DNA from: Bugula neritina
Lineage: Eukaryota; Bryozoa; Gymnolaemata; Cheilostomatida; Bugulidae
Direction of reading: 5' to 3'
NCBI GenBank assembly: GCA_964035545.1
Contig: OZ037765.1
Coordinates: forward strand, 21,708,495 to 21,772,494
DNA: 64,000 nt
Below the pieces are notes generated by a model that did no database searches, was not told the origin of the DNA, and saw only the letters and a program-made list of their open reading frames with translations. Below, in pieces: positions 11,035 through 23,740 of this stretch (the stretch's first letter is position 1; every line of letters begins with the position of its first letter). Both the position numbers and the translations under genes were made by a program.

Positions 11035-12776
11035 CTAATACAGCACTATGTCAGCACACTGATAGAAGGCAGCAGGTGCTTCCTTGTTCTCCGTGACATA
11101 AGACACCTGCAAAAATAAAATAAAACTAGTGCATACATTGTGAATCAGCTTTAAGTGTTCAAGGTTAATAAATGGCATATAATTGTGATTTACACCACCA
11201 ATGTTCATGGTGAACATGGTTGCTTAAACGATGTGTTGAGAATAACAAGAAGGCTTACCTGAATGATTCGGTTTGGGTGACCAGATAGCATTGGTAACTT
11301 GACATCTACCGAGTACAGGTGCAAGCTTGGCTCTCCCATATCTGACACACGGGCTACTTCTTTGAAAGATGACGCCATATCATCTAAGCCAAAACTAACT
11401 GAAAAATACCCCTGCAAATAAATTTGAAAATGTACATTTAAAATTTGTGTTATGAAAAAATGATTTGCACACATGACTTCTAGAGTTTAAAAGGCTTTAA
11501 AATTTTTGACTGAAGTAGACTTGTTAGAAGCAACGGCAGAACTTGCTTTTTTCATTGAACGATTTGCCGTGAATATTTCAGATTTAAGTAAGTTGAAACC
11601 TAAAAGTATCTAATTTACTATTTTAAAAATCACTAATAAATTTGCTACATTTCAGGGATTTTAGACCCGAGCCTCTACAAGCTCTGCTATTACTTATTTT
11701 AGGTGACCTCTTCTTTATTACCTACCTTCTTATTAAACTTAGGGGTGAAAGTTAACAACAAAAAACCAATATTGCTTTATATCTTATCTATGTCCATAAT
11801 GACAGACTCCAAGAAATTGTATAAACTAAAGTAATATAGCAGACAAGAAAGAAAGTTTTGTTCTTTTTTTCAAAACAGTAATAGTTAGGATTATACTTGA
11901 TATTGTGGGACAATCTGTGTCAAGTGACAATCAATTTTCACTTACTGGACTATTGGCGCTGAAGTGATCCAAATTTTTCTGAAATATCACAGTGTAGTTA
12001 CTTTCAGCTCTGAAGAAAAAAGTCTAAAGTAAGACTAAAAGTAAACTTAAAATGCTAAATGCATGCCAAAATTTAGGAAAAAAAATCAAGTGTCTTGTTA
12101 ATGCTGGTACAAGAAAAGATAATAAAATGCTTTATACTTACTTCAGTTTCAAAACACCAGATGTTTGAGGCGACCTTCCACCACAAGGTGAAGCCAATAG
12201 AATGCAATCATCTGAAGCTACAAATAGTTTCAATTTCAAACTGCAACAGTGTTTACAGTATAAAAATAAGAAATAGTTCTATTGGCAGCTCTCAATCTTT
12301 ATTAGAAATATCATTTAAACTTTATTTTTTTGCAATTTAGGTTTTTTATCACTGTAAATAAAATATGAAATTCTCAACTAAGTAATCCTAATAGCCGCAA
12401 TTATAGCAATTACCAAACTAAAAGTAAACTGTAAATTTGATAATAACCAAACACAATGACAATAGCAACGCAATGAATTGAATGGTTATATTTATGGTAT
12501 TGCCCTATTGGCTATTGGTAATGCTAACCATACAACGATACATAAAATTAAAATGATCATTATCATTATGGAACAACCACTATGAGTATACCTAGCGCTT
12601 TTATTTAATAGTGTGATAAATCTAATAACTATAAGTATTAGTATATATAAAAACTAACCAACTTTGTTTAGGCCAGACATTGATCCTCTTTGGTGGGGAT
12701 TAATTAAACATAGATGACAAGAAACCGTCAAAGCACAAGAAAACAAAATCAAAATAGCATGCTGATAATGCATCAT
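11035..12776 (-). CDS. X325/BIM1-like secreted copper-binding-type protein, paralogue 1
   Basis: Five exons, 5' to 3' on the minus strand: 12776-12659, 12211-12142, 12009-11946, 11411-11259, 11106-11035 (stop TAG). They give 477 nt and 158 residues with intron phases 1,2,0,0. The signal peptide (about 20 residues, ILILFSCALTVSC) is followed at once by HLCLINPHQRG, so mature His1 is predicted. Then come DC, PCGGRSPQ, the sequon SNYT, FQKNLDHF (mid-chain His), GYFSVSFGLDDMASSF and the C-terminal FYQCADIVLY. Fungal X325/BIM1 proteins bind one copper through His1, a mid-chain His and an Asp, on a fold related to LPMOs, and act in copper uptake. Orthology to that family is inferred from these motifs. 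No C-terminal hydrophobic anchor is seen, so a soluble secreted protein is expected. Confidence 0.8.
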
Positions 12777-12954
12777 TTTTAACTTTTAGGATATTTTTAA
12801 TTTTTGCAGATTGACCAAGTTTATTAAAAGTTTTATTAAACCGGTTACCGACGACCAGTTTTTGAAATAATCGCAAAACTAAAGAAAGAACTGATTTTAT
12901 AGCATGCGTTTGCAGTTGTGCAAAATGTGCAACTCAAAACAACAAGAGTTTGCG

Positions 12955-12971
12955 CACGTGATCATCACGTG
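12955..12971. promoter_or_regulatory. Paired E-box dyad upstream of paralogue 1
   Basis: Two CACGTG cores (12955-12960 and 12966-12971) form a perfect 8-bp inverted repeat, CACGTGAT-C-ATCACGTG, 179 bp upstream of the paralogue 1 ATG. The core is the E-box bound by bHLH-zip factors (USF/MITF/TFEB type). Regulatory use is inferred from position only. Confidence 0.4.
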
Positions 12972-14271
12972 GTATCGTTAAAAATAGCGTGTGGCAATAG
13001 ATAACTCTCAATAATTTAATTACATGTCTAAATAATATATTGAAATAATATTATTATTCAGTTAGGTGTTTGAATGGAGATTTAAAAAAAAAATTCTTTT
13101 TATTAATTGTCAATTTGTTAAAAGTTCTCACATCTCTGCTAAACTATCTGTGTCGATGGTTGCTGTTGTGGAGAGAACTTGGAATAAAACTGTCATTCAG
13201 TGGCTCACTGGCCTTAAAATGTTGTGGCAAGTAGGATATTGTTAGAATTTAATGAGTATAAATTATAATATGTAGTAAGTAGTAACACTTTGAAAACTTG
13301 TTAAAAGAGTTATATGGTGACAAAGTAAGCTTTTGAAATGCTATGTGCAACTGTTGGAGCGTTGAGCTTTAAGGGTTAATATAATATATCCTCACTTTGA
13401 ACATAATATTAAGGCTCTGAGCCATTGCCCATTTTCAATATTGTTTTTCCAAAATTTATTACAAATAACTTTTGAAAATCTTATTAAAATGTCAACATGC
13501 ATGCTTCTGCTTGAATACTTGTTTTTCTGAAGAAACTATATTTGTTTATAGAGAGCTTAGTTTTTACAGTAACAGCTAGACTGAATATTTTATATATGGT
13601 CAGAAATAGTGCTTTATTTGAAGAGAATATAACTCCTAATTTAAGATGTGGTCAGAAGACATGTGAAGGGGTCTATTATCAGCTTGTAGTTGTACCTACT
13701 ATAAACCAATAAGTTTTATTCTTTTTAATTAAATTCACTACCTGCAAAAATGTAACATATATTTGTACTAGAAGAGTATTCAAATATTTTTAATAGCAAA
13801 GCCTGATATGTTGATCTAAAATTAATCATAGTACTTGTACCAATTTTACATAATTGGTACAACCTGCATGTTTATTCCCATTATGTACAATTTGCTTGTT
13901 ATTTGTCATACCTGACACCAAAACATTTACAGCTGTCTCAATTAAGCTCTTGCAATTTCTTGTTTGTATTTTATATATGAAGTCTGGCCCCTTATATTAC
14001 AATGAATATATGTGTTTAATCTGAATACAAACCATTAATAGTCTTGTAAACAAACGAGAACATTCTTTCTCGATTAGATAATAGCTGTGTTCCAAGACAA
14101 CAATGCTTTAAGAAATATAAACCAAATGAATAAGCTAAATTACAATAATTATAGGCACTAAGTTTTATTACTTATAATGGCATGTATAACAAAATGCTGC
14201 AAATGTCATTGTCTGCAGGTGAAAGAAGCTGATATATCAAGTTTTACTTTGTTCCAACCACTTTGAAGATG
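12972..14271. other. Intergenic DNA between X325-like paralogues 1 and 2
   Basis: AT-rich sequence of about 1.3 kb. I see no exon, RNA gene or clear mobile element in it. Confidence 0.5.
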
Positions 14272-16323
14272 TTATATCACTGTGATATCAGCACACTGGT
14301 AGTAAACCACTCCCGGGCTGGTAACATACGTAACCTGTAACATAATATAGTTTGCATGATTGTATTTTGGTGAATTGAAAAGGAAAAGTACATCACATAA
14401 AAGTCTATTGAATAATAATTAATTTTATTCTTCTTTGTTGTTAATTGCTATGCAAGGATTTAAAATGTGCAAATTGTCCTTTGGTTCATTAGTATATAAT
14501 ATGTAGGCCTATTACATTTTTTTAATAGTAATAGTTATTGTGATGAAAGAAGCTACAATACAATACAATGCAATACAATATAATACAATACAATGCAATA
14601 CAATATAATACAATACAATACAATACAATACAATACAATACAAAACAATACAATTCTATGCAATTGTACCTAAAATACTCTCTAAACTAAAATTACAGCC
14701 ATGTGCTATAGTATGTAGTGGTTCTAGAAATTACAAATGCACATGAGAAAAGAATATTTTTATTGCACGGCTTGGCTCCAGCTTAAGGTATATCTTTCAA
14801 GAAACATACAGTGTACCAGCAGCAATTCACACTAACAAGTAGGCAGGTATAATCAATAGCTCCCAACTCAAAACATAATACAATATAAAAATGAAATTGA
14901 ACAACAGAAGAAACAAATACAAATTTCTATTCTGAATTTTGAGCCAAATTTCTTTTATTTAGAAAGTTTAGCCACCAACCTGAAATATATGATGACCAAG
15001 TGTTGAAGGCACTACAACATCATGTATGAAATACAAATACAAGTCCTTCGTTTCAGAGTCTTCAAACGTTACCAGCTCTGTAAACGAATTCTCATCAGCA
15101 CCAACACTGATGGTGAAGTTGCCCTAAAAATAATTTTATTAAAAATCTTGCAGTATGTAAATGGAGTTGTAGTTATGCATTTTAACCATATATAGTTTAA
15201 TCTTTTGCTACTGGATGAGTAATGTAACATCTTTAGGTGCTTTGAGATTCAAAAGTTTTTATTAGAATTGGATTATGTTTCAATAGATTTGTAGAACTCT
15301 TACTTGCTGCTTTTTACACAAATATTATGACATTGCACCTGTGGATGCAAAATTCTGGACTACATAGACATAGTTATATATATTATTGAAACAGAGGGTA
15401 TGGAATTGTCCCCTCTCTGACAGGAAGTTGCATCCCCCTTATGATGTACATTATATGTCTACCAACACACAAGGATAGAAACATTAGCTGTTACATACAG
15501 TGCTAAAAGGCAGCATTCCCATCATCGTATACTTACAGGAAGTGCTGGATCAAAGTATCCAATGTTTTTCTGAAACACCACAGTCAGATTGCTGTCAGCT
15601 CTAAATAAGAAAATACGAAAATTCACAGATTTTAATATAACTACATTGATTTGTGCTTTAATATTAAACTTTGGGTGAAAAAATGATTTAAGTCTGTTAA
15701 TTGTCTTTTCTTGTGAATTGACTTACTTGAGCGATAGTATAGACTGCTCCCTAGGCCTGCCTCCGCAAGGAGGGGCTGTCAAGTTACAATCTAAATCCTC
15801 TGCTCCTGCAAACATGTAAATAAAATACAGAACTTTCAAAAGGTCAAAGGTTAATCACATTAGCTACTTAAAGTCAAATTATAACAACATTTTAAATGAA
15901 ACAGTGTATCAGGAGTCATGAAAAAGTATTTTTAGTTGATTTGAATATACAATGATATAAGAACCAGTAAAAAATTATTCTATTCTATATGCAAGTTGTG
16001 AATTCTAATGCTTTTCCCATGTCATTGAACATTGATGTTAAGCATCCATAACAAATTTTAGTTTTTTTATTTAATAAATGTGTGAAACTACATCCAACAG
16101 CTGGTACATAGTTGAAATAGGTGCAATCATAAAATATTTTATAGTAAATCTTAAAATCAACACAGTTATGGATCTTTTGTAGTTAATATTTTCTAACAAA
16201 GAGTGAGTAGCTCTTACCTGGTACATTTAGGCCACCCAGAGGTCCTCGCTGATGAGGGTTAATCAAGCAGAGGTGGCTAGAAACTATAACAGCACAAGAA
16301 AGTAAAATTATGTAATTAAACAT
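14272..16323 (-). CDS. X325/BIM1-like secreted protein, paralogue 2 (mid-chain His lost)
   Basis: Exons on the minus strand: 16323-16218, 15805-15727, 15600-15537, 15123-14980, 14334-14272 (stop TAA). They give 456 nt and 151 residues, with phases 1,2,0,0 as in the other copies. The start is taken at MFNYIILLSCAVIVSS because cleavage then leaves HLCLINPHQRG, as in the paralogues. An in-frame ATG 63 nt upstream adds only unconserved residues. Motifs: DC, PPCGGRP, sequon SNLT, VVFQKNIGYF, GNFTISVGADENSF, YYQCADITVI. Exon 3 reads NIGYF where paralogues 1, 3 and 5 have DH or NH, so the predicted mid-chain copper-ligand His is Tyr here. Copper binding may be altered or lost. The protein is expected to be secreted. 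Confidence 0.8.
14554..14652. repeat. (CAATA)n pentanucleotide microsatellite
   Basis: Tandem CAATA units with CAATG and AATAT variants, in the last intron of X325-like paralogue 2. Confidence 0.95.
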
Positions 16324-17975
16324 TGCTACATATATTGTATATGTAGAACTGCAACCCAAGACGATTCCTGTGCTAGCTATATTCATGGAATGACATAAAT
16401 AAAGGAAATTATACTGCTGGTATTTTGCATGACCAACCTGATACTGGTTGATATTAAAATAACTATGTGTCCCATTTTTTGTTAACCCTTACACGGAAAC
16501 AGTGTCTTTATATGCAACAGTTGTCAAAGGGCAAACAATTACTGAACTCTAGCAAGCATTAAAAAAATGACGGTAAAATAATCTTAGCTTGAGCTTGGAA
16601 ACATTGCAAAAGGTACTATTTTTAATCATTACGGTCACTATATATTTTGACAACTGTTTGTGAACCAAAATTGCAAAGATTATTATCAAATAATAATTTA
16701 CTTTTCTCAAATTGACTTATATAACAGCTATATAAATAGTGCCTTAGATTTTTCAAAATATTATAATTTAGTGTTTAGACTATGTTTAAGGAAAAGTGCT
16801 AATTATGCGATGCGTATATTATATATTCTATATTATATATTATATATTATATATTATATATTATATATTATATATTATATATTATATATTGTATATTATA
16901 GTTCTACAAAAAATATACATGAAACCATTTCTGTTTTATTTGACTTTATTTTTAAAAGTTGGGCTGCAACACATTTTGTTAATTAACATCAGAATTATTA
17001 GCTGTAATCTGTACACTAGCTGTGCTCAATAATTTTGATTAATTATAAGTAAACTTCTTCTTATACTCAGTGTTATTGCTATAAACTTGACAATTCAACT
17101 AAAATCACTACACACCTTTTGCCATGATAGCACCACTTTACTCAACGTGCATCAAAGCAACATTTGGTTTCAATTACCTGTATTTATTCCAGCCATTAGT
17201 GACAACTTCAGTTCTGCCAATTTTATAACCACAAAGACAGGCAGCATATTCACCCATAGGCTACATAGAAAGCAACAACTTGGTAACTAAAACATAGTCT
17301 ATGGCAAAAGTATTCACAATAAGTTAGATGCAAGTGGTTTTTGAAGTTACAAGACAAACAAAGTTTTAATTTTTGTTAGCTTCCAGTCTCACTTGAAACA
17401 GCAATCACATATAAGCATAGCAGACAAACTGAAAACAATAAATAATTGCAAACAGTATTAATATTAGATAGGAAGCAGAGTGTTACACCAGTACTCATGC
17501 AATGCACTACTTTATAATTGTTAATTTGGCAGCAAAGTATATATTTGCTATTGCTGATATTTAGTATTGCATTTGTCATAACCATTTTTGCAGCATTTTT
17601 CTGTTTCTATTAACTGAATCTGTTTGTTCACTTTAGACTAAATAGAACAAACACACAAAACAAACACAAGCAGTAACATACAACAGTGTTGTCCATTTAT
17701 GCATAGTATAGCTATCAAATTACACAAGTGGTTTTTGCAACATACTCGTGTACATTCGCATTATACATATATCTTTGAAGAAAGGATTTTTCAATCAAGA
17801 GTTTAATTAAATATGTTCTTTTTTCTTTGATAGATTTCTAACATGATTGCGCTACTAATCCTTCCTTAAAGTATCTTTTGAGTCTTGTATTATAAATTGG
17901 TAAGCAAAATTTTAGCTAATGACGTCTTTTACAAATAGTTATGATAAATTATAAGGTTGTTTATTTGGCAGCTAA
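16324..17975. other. Intergenic DNA upstream of X325-like paralogue 2
   Basis: About 1.65 kb with no supported gene. It holds the AT microsatellite at 16814-16900. The short open frames here are AT-rich and repeat-derived. No CACGTG site is seen next to the paralogue 2 start, unlike paralogues 1 and 3. Confidence 0.5.
16814..16900. repeat. (TATAT)n AT microsatellite
   Basis: Near-perfect TATTATATAT-type tandem array. It keeps two plus-strand frames open, which are artefacts. Confidence 0.9.
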
Positions 17976-18187
17976 GGGAGCAGCCGTGGTCTAGGGGTTA
18001 GAGCGTTTGCTTAGTAAGCACGAAGGTCATGGGTTCGAGCCCAGACAAAGGCCATTGGTGATGTTAGGAAGAGCATCCAGTCATAATTGCTCCTGTGCTT
18101 CATTTAAATAAGTCCTTAGCCCGCTTTAACAAAAACCCCTTCCATCAGGGGTTTTCTCACAGGGATAGCGACTATAAAATTGCGTGA
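17976..18187 (+). mobile_element. tRNA-derived SINE with perfect 17-bp target-site duplication
   Basis: The head is tRNA-like, with a pol III A box TGGTCTAGGGG (17987-17997) and B box GGTTCGAGCCC (18032-18042). The body contains GGAAGAGCATCCAGTC, similar to a conserved segment I recall from cephalopod and other metazoan SINEs. The element is flanked by identical copies of GTTTATTTGGCAGCTAA at 17959-17975 and 18188-18204. The perfect duplication indicates a recent insertion. It is not a functional tRNA gene, because the tRNA part runs directly into the SINE body. Confidence 0.88.
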
Positions 18188-18752
18188 GTTTATTTGGCAG
18201 CTAACCCTTAACCACATTGGTGATTATTATAAAAATATTGCATACTAATAGTAACAATGAACTGGTAATAATAACGTAAAATGGCTTTTTGGAGGTTCAA
18301 GCACTGAAAATTTGTACTTTTGTATTTCGTAAAAAATTACATTATATTAATCTGCTAGTCATTTGCCTAGTATCACTAAACAGTATTTTAGTGATAGTAT
18401 TATGCCCATTTGAAAATTGCTCATAATATTATATAAATTGTATTCAATTTTTAGTATATTGAGTTTTGTATTGAGCTGCATTAAAGAATATATAATAATA
18501 TGTATTAGAAATCGATCATCATATTTTCTTGTACTTTATTTGTAAAGCAAATAAAAAATGATGCACATCATAATATGTAGAACAAAAGCTTCTATTAGAT
18601 TTTTAGTGTCTTAAGAACATAAAACACGCATGAAAATTTTTGTTATTGAAATAAAAGTGTGATGGTCTAAATAAAAAGTCGACACTTATTCATTAGCTAT
18701 GTGTTATAATTATTAAATAGTATTCTACTCTGTGTACAATCCATCCACTCGA

Positions 18753-20258
18753 TTAGGGGTCATTGATTAGAATATCTCCACATTGGTAGTAAGTGCCCAG
18801 AGGCACAGGTATTGATGGGTTGTTTGTAACATATTTCACCTGTAAAATATATACATGTATTTAAAACAGCAGCTGTTTCAGGGTTGTAAATATAATATGT
18901 TGTGCATAAAACTTAAATTTTATTCGTTCATTATGTTTTAGCCATTTCTAAAAAAATGCTTTTAAATTTCATTTAGCTTTTAGTTTTCTCTTGTTTTATG
19001 TAAAGTAAACTTGTTCATATAATATTATTGGTTAGAGAATTCTTCCTAATAGTCAGAATGTATTTTGTTGAATTAAATAGACTGGGTTAAGTTTATGCAG
19101 TAGTTCTGATAAATTCAACAATCATTAGCTAAAGTTATGATTATAGGTGGGCAAAAGAAACTTTTGTAAGCCTGTTTTTATAGCCCTACATTTCCAAATG
19201 TTCATTATGTACCAGCAACTACTTTCTAAAGAAAAAGGCTGTTCCTTGCACTTGATAAAAGCTATATTCAGAACATTCCTATGTCTTCAAAGGAGCAAAA
19301 CTGCTGGTATACCTGAGTCAGCTTTGTAGCTTAAGCTGTATGCTTATTGCATTGAACATGATTTGATTTTTTTCAGCAATTTTTAAGGGTGGTGGTGGAA
19401 ATTTAATTCCATGTTCTTGGCTTAAACAATGATTTAAAATAGTAAAGAATACTCATAGTATGGTTACCTGGATAACGTGTGTCAAAGAAGCACCCTCTAG
19501 TGGTACCAAGATTGGCACTTGAAAGATGGTGAAGTTTGGTGCACCTCGATCAGGGATACGGGCAGCTTCCACTAGAGAATTCATATCATCTCCAATACTG
19601 ACCGCAAAGTATCCCTGAAAAAGTCAGATATATATATGAAGAATATCCATTATATTCTAATAAATTACCAAAGAATATAACTTAATAAAAATTCTATCAA
19701 AGACTTACAGGACAGAATACTTTTACAAAAGAATTTTGGTAACTTACTGGACTCTTTGGGTCTAAATGATTCACATTTTGCTGGAAGGTGACAGTGTAGT
19801 TAGTTCCAGATCTAAATAACGAACAAAACAAATCAGTTTAATAGCAAAGCAATTATAATATAGGCATAGTAAATAAGTTTGAAATTCTAATATTGTCTTA
19901 TCTCTGCAATACTTGAAATACGTAAATACCTACATTAGTTTTAAGCTGGGTGGATCATCTGCTGGTCGCCCACCACATGGTCCAGTCCTAAGCATACAAT
20001 CTTTTGCACCTATAAATTTCAACAAATTGATTTAAAATTTTACAAAAGCGTATACAATTTGCTTCTTTAATAAAGAATGAACCGAAATGAGAGTACATTT
20101 TTTCTCAAGATGTCTAACTATTTTCCAAAAAAGTATTCATTTTTAAATTTACCAAATTTGTTAATTCCTTCCATAGAGCCTCTCTGGTGAGGGTTGAGAA
20201 GGCAGATGTGACTGGAAACAGCTGCCACACAGGCAAGTAGAAGTGTCTGTCGCAGCAT
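18753..20258 (-). CDS. X325/BIM1-like secreted protein, paralogue 3
   Basis: Exons on the minus strand: 20258-20153, 20009-19934, 19811-19748, 19614-19468, 18839-18753 (stop TAA). They give 480 nt and 159 residues, phases 1,2,0,0. Signal peptide MLRQTLLLACVAAVSS, then HICLLNPHQRGSMEG, so the mature protein should start with His. Further motifs: DC, GPCGGRPADD, sequon TNYT, TFQQNVNHL (mid-chain His kept), GYFAVSIGDDMNSL and YYQCGDILINDP. The last motif has Gly where most copies have Ala (CGD instead of CAD), but the Asp is kept. All three predicted copper ligands (His1, mid-chain His, C-terminal Asp) are present, by analogy with fungal X325 proteins. No membrane anchor is seen. Confidence 0.8.
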
Positions 20259-20356
20259 GTTGAATGTCTTGCACCTCTGTCAGCAGACGCCCCTATACTG
20301 TAAGTAAAGCTTCACTTGTATAGAATAATATAACTGCACATGCCCAGTTAACATCT

Positions 20357-20371
20357 CTGATCACGTGACAA
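20357..20371. promoter_or_regulatory. E-box (TGATCACGTGACA) upstream of paralogue 3
   Basis: A CACGTG core at 20362-20367, about 105 bp before the paralogue 3 ATG, in the context GATCACGTGAC. It shares ATCACGTG with the dyad upstream of paralogue 1. Function is inferred from position only. Confidence 0.35.
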
Positions 20372-21684
20372 CTCAGTGTTCCAGTGAATGACCTCTGCAG
20401 CAAGAATAATGTTTACTGAGTAGACTACTAGCATAATGTGCTTAAATTACACTGAATTGTTTTGTAATATAGGTACTTCTTTAAACTTTAATTATAATGC
20501 TTTGAAATACTGTGATATATCAAACTTTATTATGTCTAATACTAGTGCACATAATTATTTACTCTAGCTATAACATCAGCAGCATATATTGACATATTAA
20601 TTCTAATGCTCTTTAATATGCTTTACCAAATTTTATTTTTAAATTTTTTTTTAAATAGATATGTTTTTTAACAGAGTTGACTGTATAAAGGCTTTCTGCT
20701 CATGACGCCAAATGGTCTCACCTTAAGTTGAGGACTTGATTTAATCTCACAAAATAAATGTAATAAATACTCGACAGTAAATTATATATTATCTGTTATA
20801 TATTTTAAGACTGGTCTATATATAGCTGGCTATTAGCATAAAAATGTACATGTGCCTATACATGTTACAAATTTACATGCACAGATGTACAAATGTATCT
20901 TAAACTTAGAACTGCTTACTGCAAGTAACTTGTCTTTAAAGCAGCGTTAAAGTACATTCGGCTTAAAAATTACAAATTCCTGTCGGTAAAAATAATCCAA
21001 ATATAGACTTGTTTAAAGAAGAGACTGGGAGTCATATGTTATTCATGTAGTATGACTTCAAAGGCTGCTGGTACTTTTAGAGAACATTCCCTGCTGGTAC
21101 ATTAGAATAACTCTAGTCATAGATACAATAAAGAACTAAATGTTTCTTAAGATTCAACCAGCAGAAAAGAAAGTAGAAGTCATGAGTTTATTTTAGAACA
21201 TAGAGAATCAGGTGTTCACTTGTCGTCTGCATGTAAAGATTGGCCAATCAAACAGTAGGCAGTTAAAGTTGTTTTTCAAGTCATTACCACAAAGGCTTTT
21301 CTAAAGGCTCTGCTACCAACATAGGAGAAATTTTATTTAACTAAAAATTATTTAAGGGATAAAAAGTTGGAAAATAAATGCATGAGACTGACGCAGTGTT
21401 AGCACATACAAAGAGTTTCAATTCCTTAAACATTACTTAATTAAAATAAATCAATGAGTTGAGCACATCTCCAACATAGTGTAAATGATGTTTAAGATGC
21501 TCAAATAGAAGATCTCAAGTTTATCTTTTTAAGATATATGTTATATAAAACACCGATGTATCTTGAATTCTGCATATGCCATGTGTATAAATAACTAAAT
21601 TAATATTAAATTGAAACCAATATTTTTTTTATCAGTTGTAATTTATTTCTAGTATATGCCACAATTAGCTTGCTAATGAAAATC
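20372..21684. other. Intergenic DNA between X325-like paralogue 3 and the foldback element
   Basis: AT-rich, about 1.3 kb. No exon, RNA gene or repeat is recognised in it. Confidence 0.5.
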
Positions 21685-23268
21685 AAAGGGGTCATTCCGT
21701 GTCAACTCAACCAATGGCCCACGCCTTTGCGTCTCAGATTTTGTTCATATTTACACCAAATGAACCTACACATGTCTTGAGTGCTATTCTTAAATATTTC
21801 TGGCCTGACACAAAAACTTTTTGAGAAATGAATATTTCCACGAACAAAGGTTGGGAAAACTTTTGAGGAAAATTTGCGATTTTTACTTTTAGACCAATTT
21901 GTAAACGTCCATATCTCCATTATTTTTCTAGACTGAGACTTAAAATTTGGTGTGTGATTTGATAACACCTATAAATTTGCACTAGTAGTAACACACACTG
22001 CAGAATACTTTGTGTGCATATATGCTAAGCCATTGAATATTGGCAATTTTTTATGAATTTTGAAAAATTTCGAATATTTGCCACATCACAAAAGGCATTA
22101 ATTTTTATTTTACTTTCATAAATTTTTATCCATAAATAGTTGATTATGGTTACTTTATACTCCTTAATTTGTGTAATTTTGAAAATAATATTTTCCGAGA
22201 TATAGACACCCAAAGTGAAGAAAATGTGAAAATTCGCCCAACTTCACAAGGATGTAACCCGATGTTTGAATACAGTAAAATCCTTCAAACAAGTATTTTC
22301 TGTAACGTCATTTAGTGTATTTTGTAGATTCATAAATTTGGACTTCCTTATATTGTCCAAACTTGAAGTAAGTCGCACGGAAAAATGGTATGCGTACGAA
22401 AATCGGCAAAATGCAATTTTTCAATATAATATGTTGGGATCATACATTTTTATTATTCATATTGTTCAAAATATCAAGTAGATACATATATGTTTCCTAT
22501 ATATGTCAAATCTACTGAAGATTACGATAAAATCTGATTTGTGTGTAATATCGTAAGAAAATTCTGCCGATCGGCATTGTATGATATTCTCATTAGGTTT
22601 CAGATAGCAATTGTTATTTCTGTGAGTGAATGGTGTAAAACAGCTGAAATCTTGCTGGAATCAAGTACATTAAGTAGCTGAGGCAAGAGTAGCTTCAAAA
22701 AACATACCCAAATATAGCACCATGGCCCTGAACACAATAGGCCTAATTTATTCGATGACAGTGGTGTTTAATACATGCCGGAAATAATTGTGGCTTTTGA
22801 AACAGATGTGCCTAAATACAGCAAAATGGCCCTAACCTCGCCTTAATTTGGTCAGTACTGGTTAAAAAATCAAGTAATTGGCGTCATGCCATGTCCAATA
22901 TGTTCATCATCCTGAAAAAATTTACAACTCTCTTTTTCAAAACTGGAAGCAATGGTCTTCCAACTTTAGTATCTGGTTCAGACAGAACTCCTTTTGCAGT
23001 CTTCTGGTTTGCTGTGCAAGGTAATTGTTGGGTTTTTACATAAGCTGGAAAAGCTTTTTCCTAATACATGTCATCTCAGCTTGTTATGCTTTTCCATTTT
23101 CATTATAGCTAATACACAAAAGCGAACTAAGCGACTATAAAGACCCAGCAGTTTTTCTCTTATCCAGACTTGCATTTCACACTTGTACTGGCAACTTGTA
23201 ACTCATGAGATAACCTTTTTTTACGTTGCTATTTCTTCAGTCTGTTACTATAATAAATATTTATTTCT

Positions 23269-23547
23269 CTAACTTAAAACACAACGATAATTGTTTACTC
23301 CAAATTTTATAGAGGTCTTATTAATGGTCCACCTTTCTGGTGCCAATGTCAATAACTGGACCTTCTTTTGTCCCAAAGAAACTTTCACCTTATTCAAGGA
23401 ACATATTAATATGTTCAAATCTTTATGATTAATAGGCTTTATACAGGCATTTGTTGATTCTGGGTGGAGTTCTTCTCCCTCTATACTTGCAACTGTGGAC
23501 ACCTTCTTAGCAATGACCTCCTCCACTTGATTCTGTTTTTTTCCCAT
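23269..23547 (-). pseudogene. Decayed transposon-encoded protein fragment, left copy
   Basis: A 92-residue open fragment inside the palindrome, with a helix-turn-helix-looking segment LLTLAPERWTINKTSIKFGV. A homologous but frame-broken copy lies in the opposite arm, and weaker similarity continues to about 22930. It probably derives from the protein of the parent transposon. It has lost its ends and is unlikely to function. Confidence 0.5.
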
Positions 23548-23740
23548 AGTTCAATTTACTGGAAGGGCTAATTTTTAGGGCTCTCCTAGTATAATTCTAC
23601 TCCTTTGAACTGTAGAAACTGAGAGAAACTGTGCAATATTAATTGCTTTAAAAAAAGATGAGCTCTCAGAATACTCTCAGGAAACTAAAAGTGATGCATT
23701 TCTTGAAGTTGAGAAGGAGGTACAGACACTAAACACTGGA

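Noticed and set aside
17976-18050. Functional tRNA gene
   Set aside because: A and B boxes are good, but the sequence continues into a SINE body and the whole unit is bounded by a 17-bp duplication.
21702-22481. Three short ORFs as genes, mirrored at 24585-25289
   Set aside because: They occur as mirror copies in the arms of the foldback element and have no recognisable protein features.
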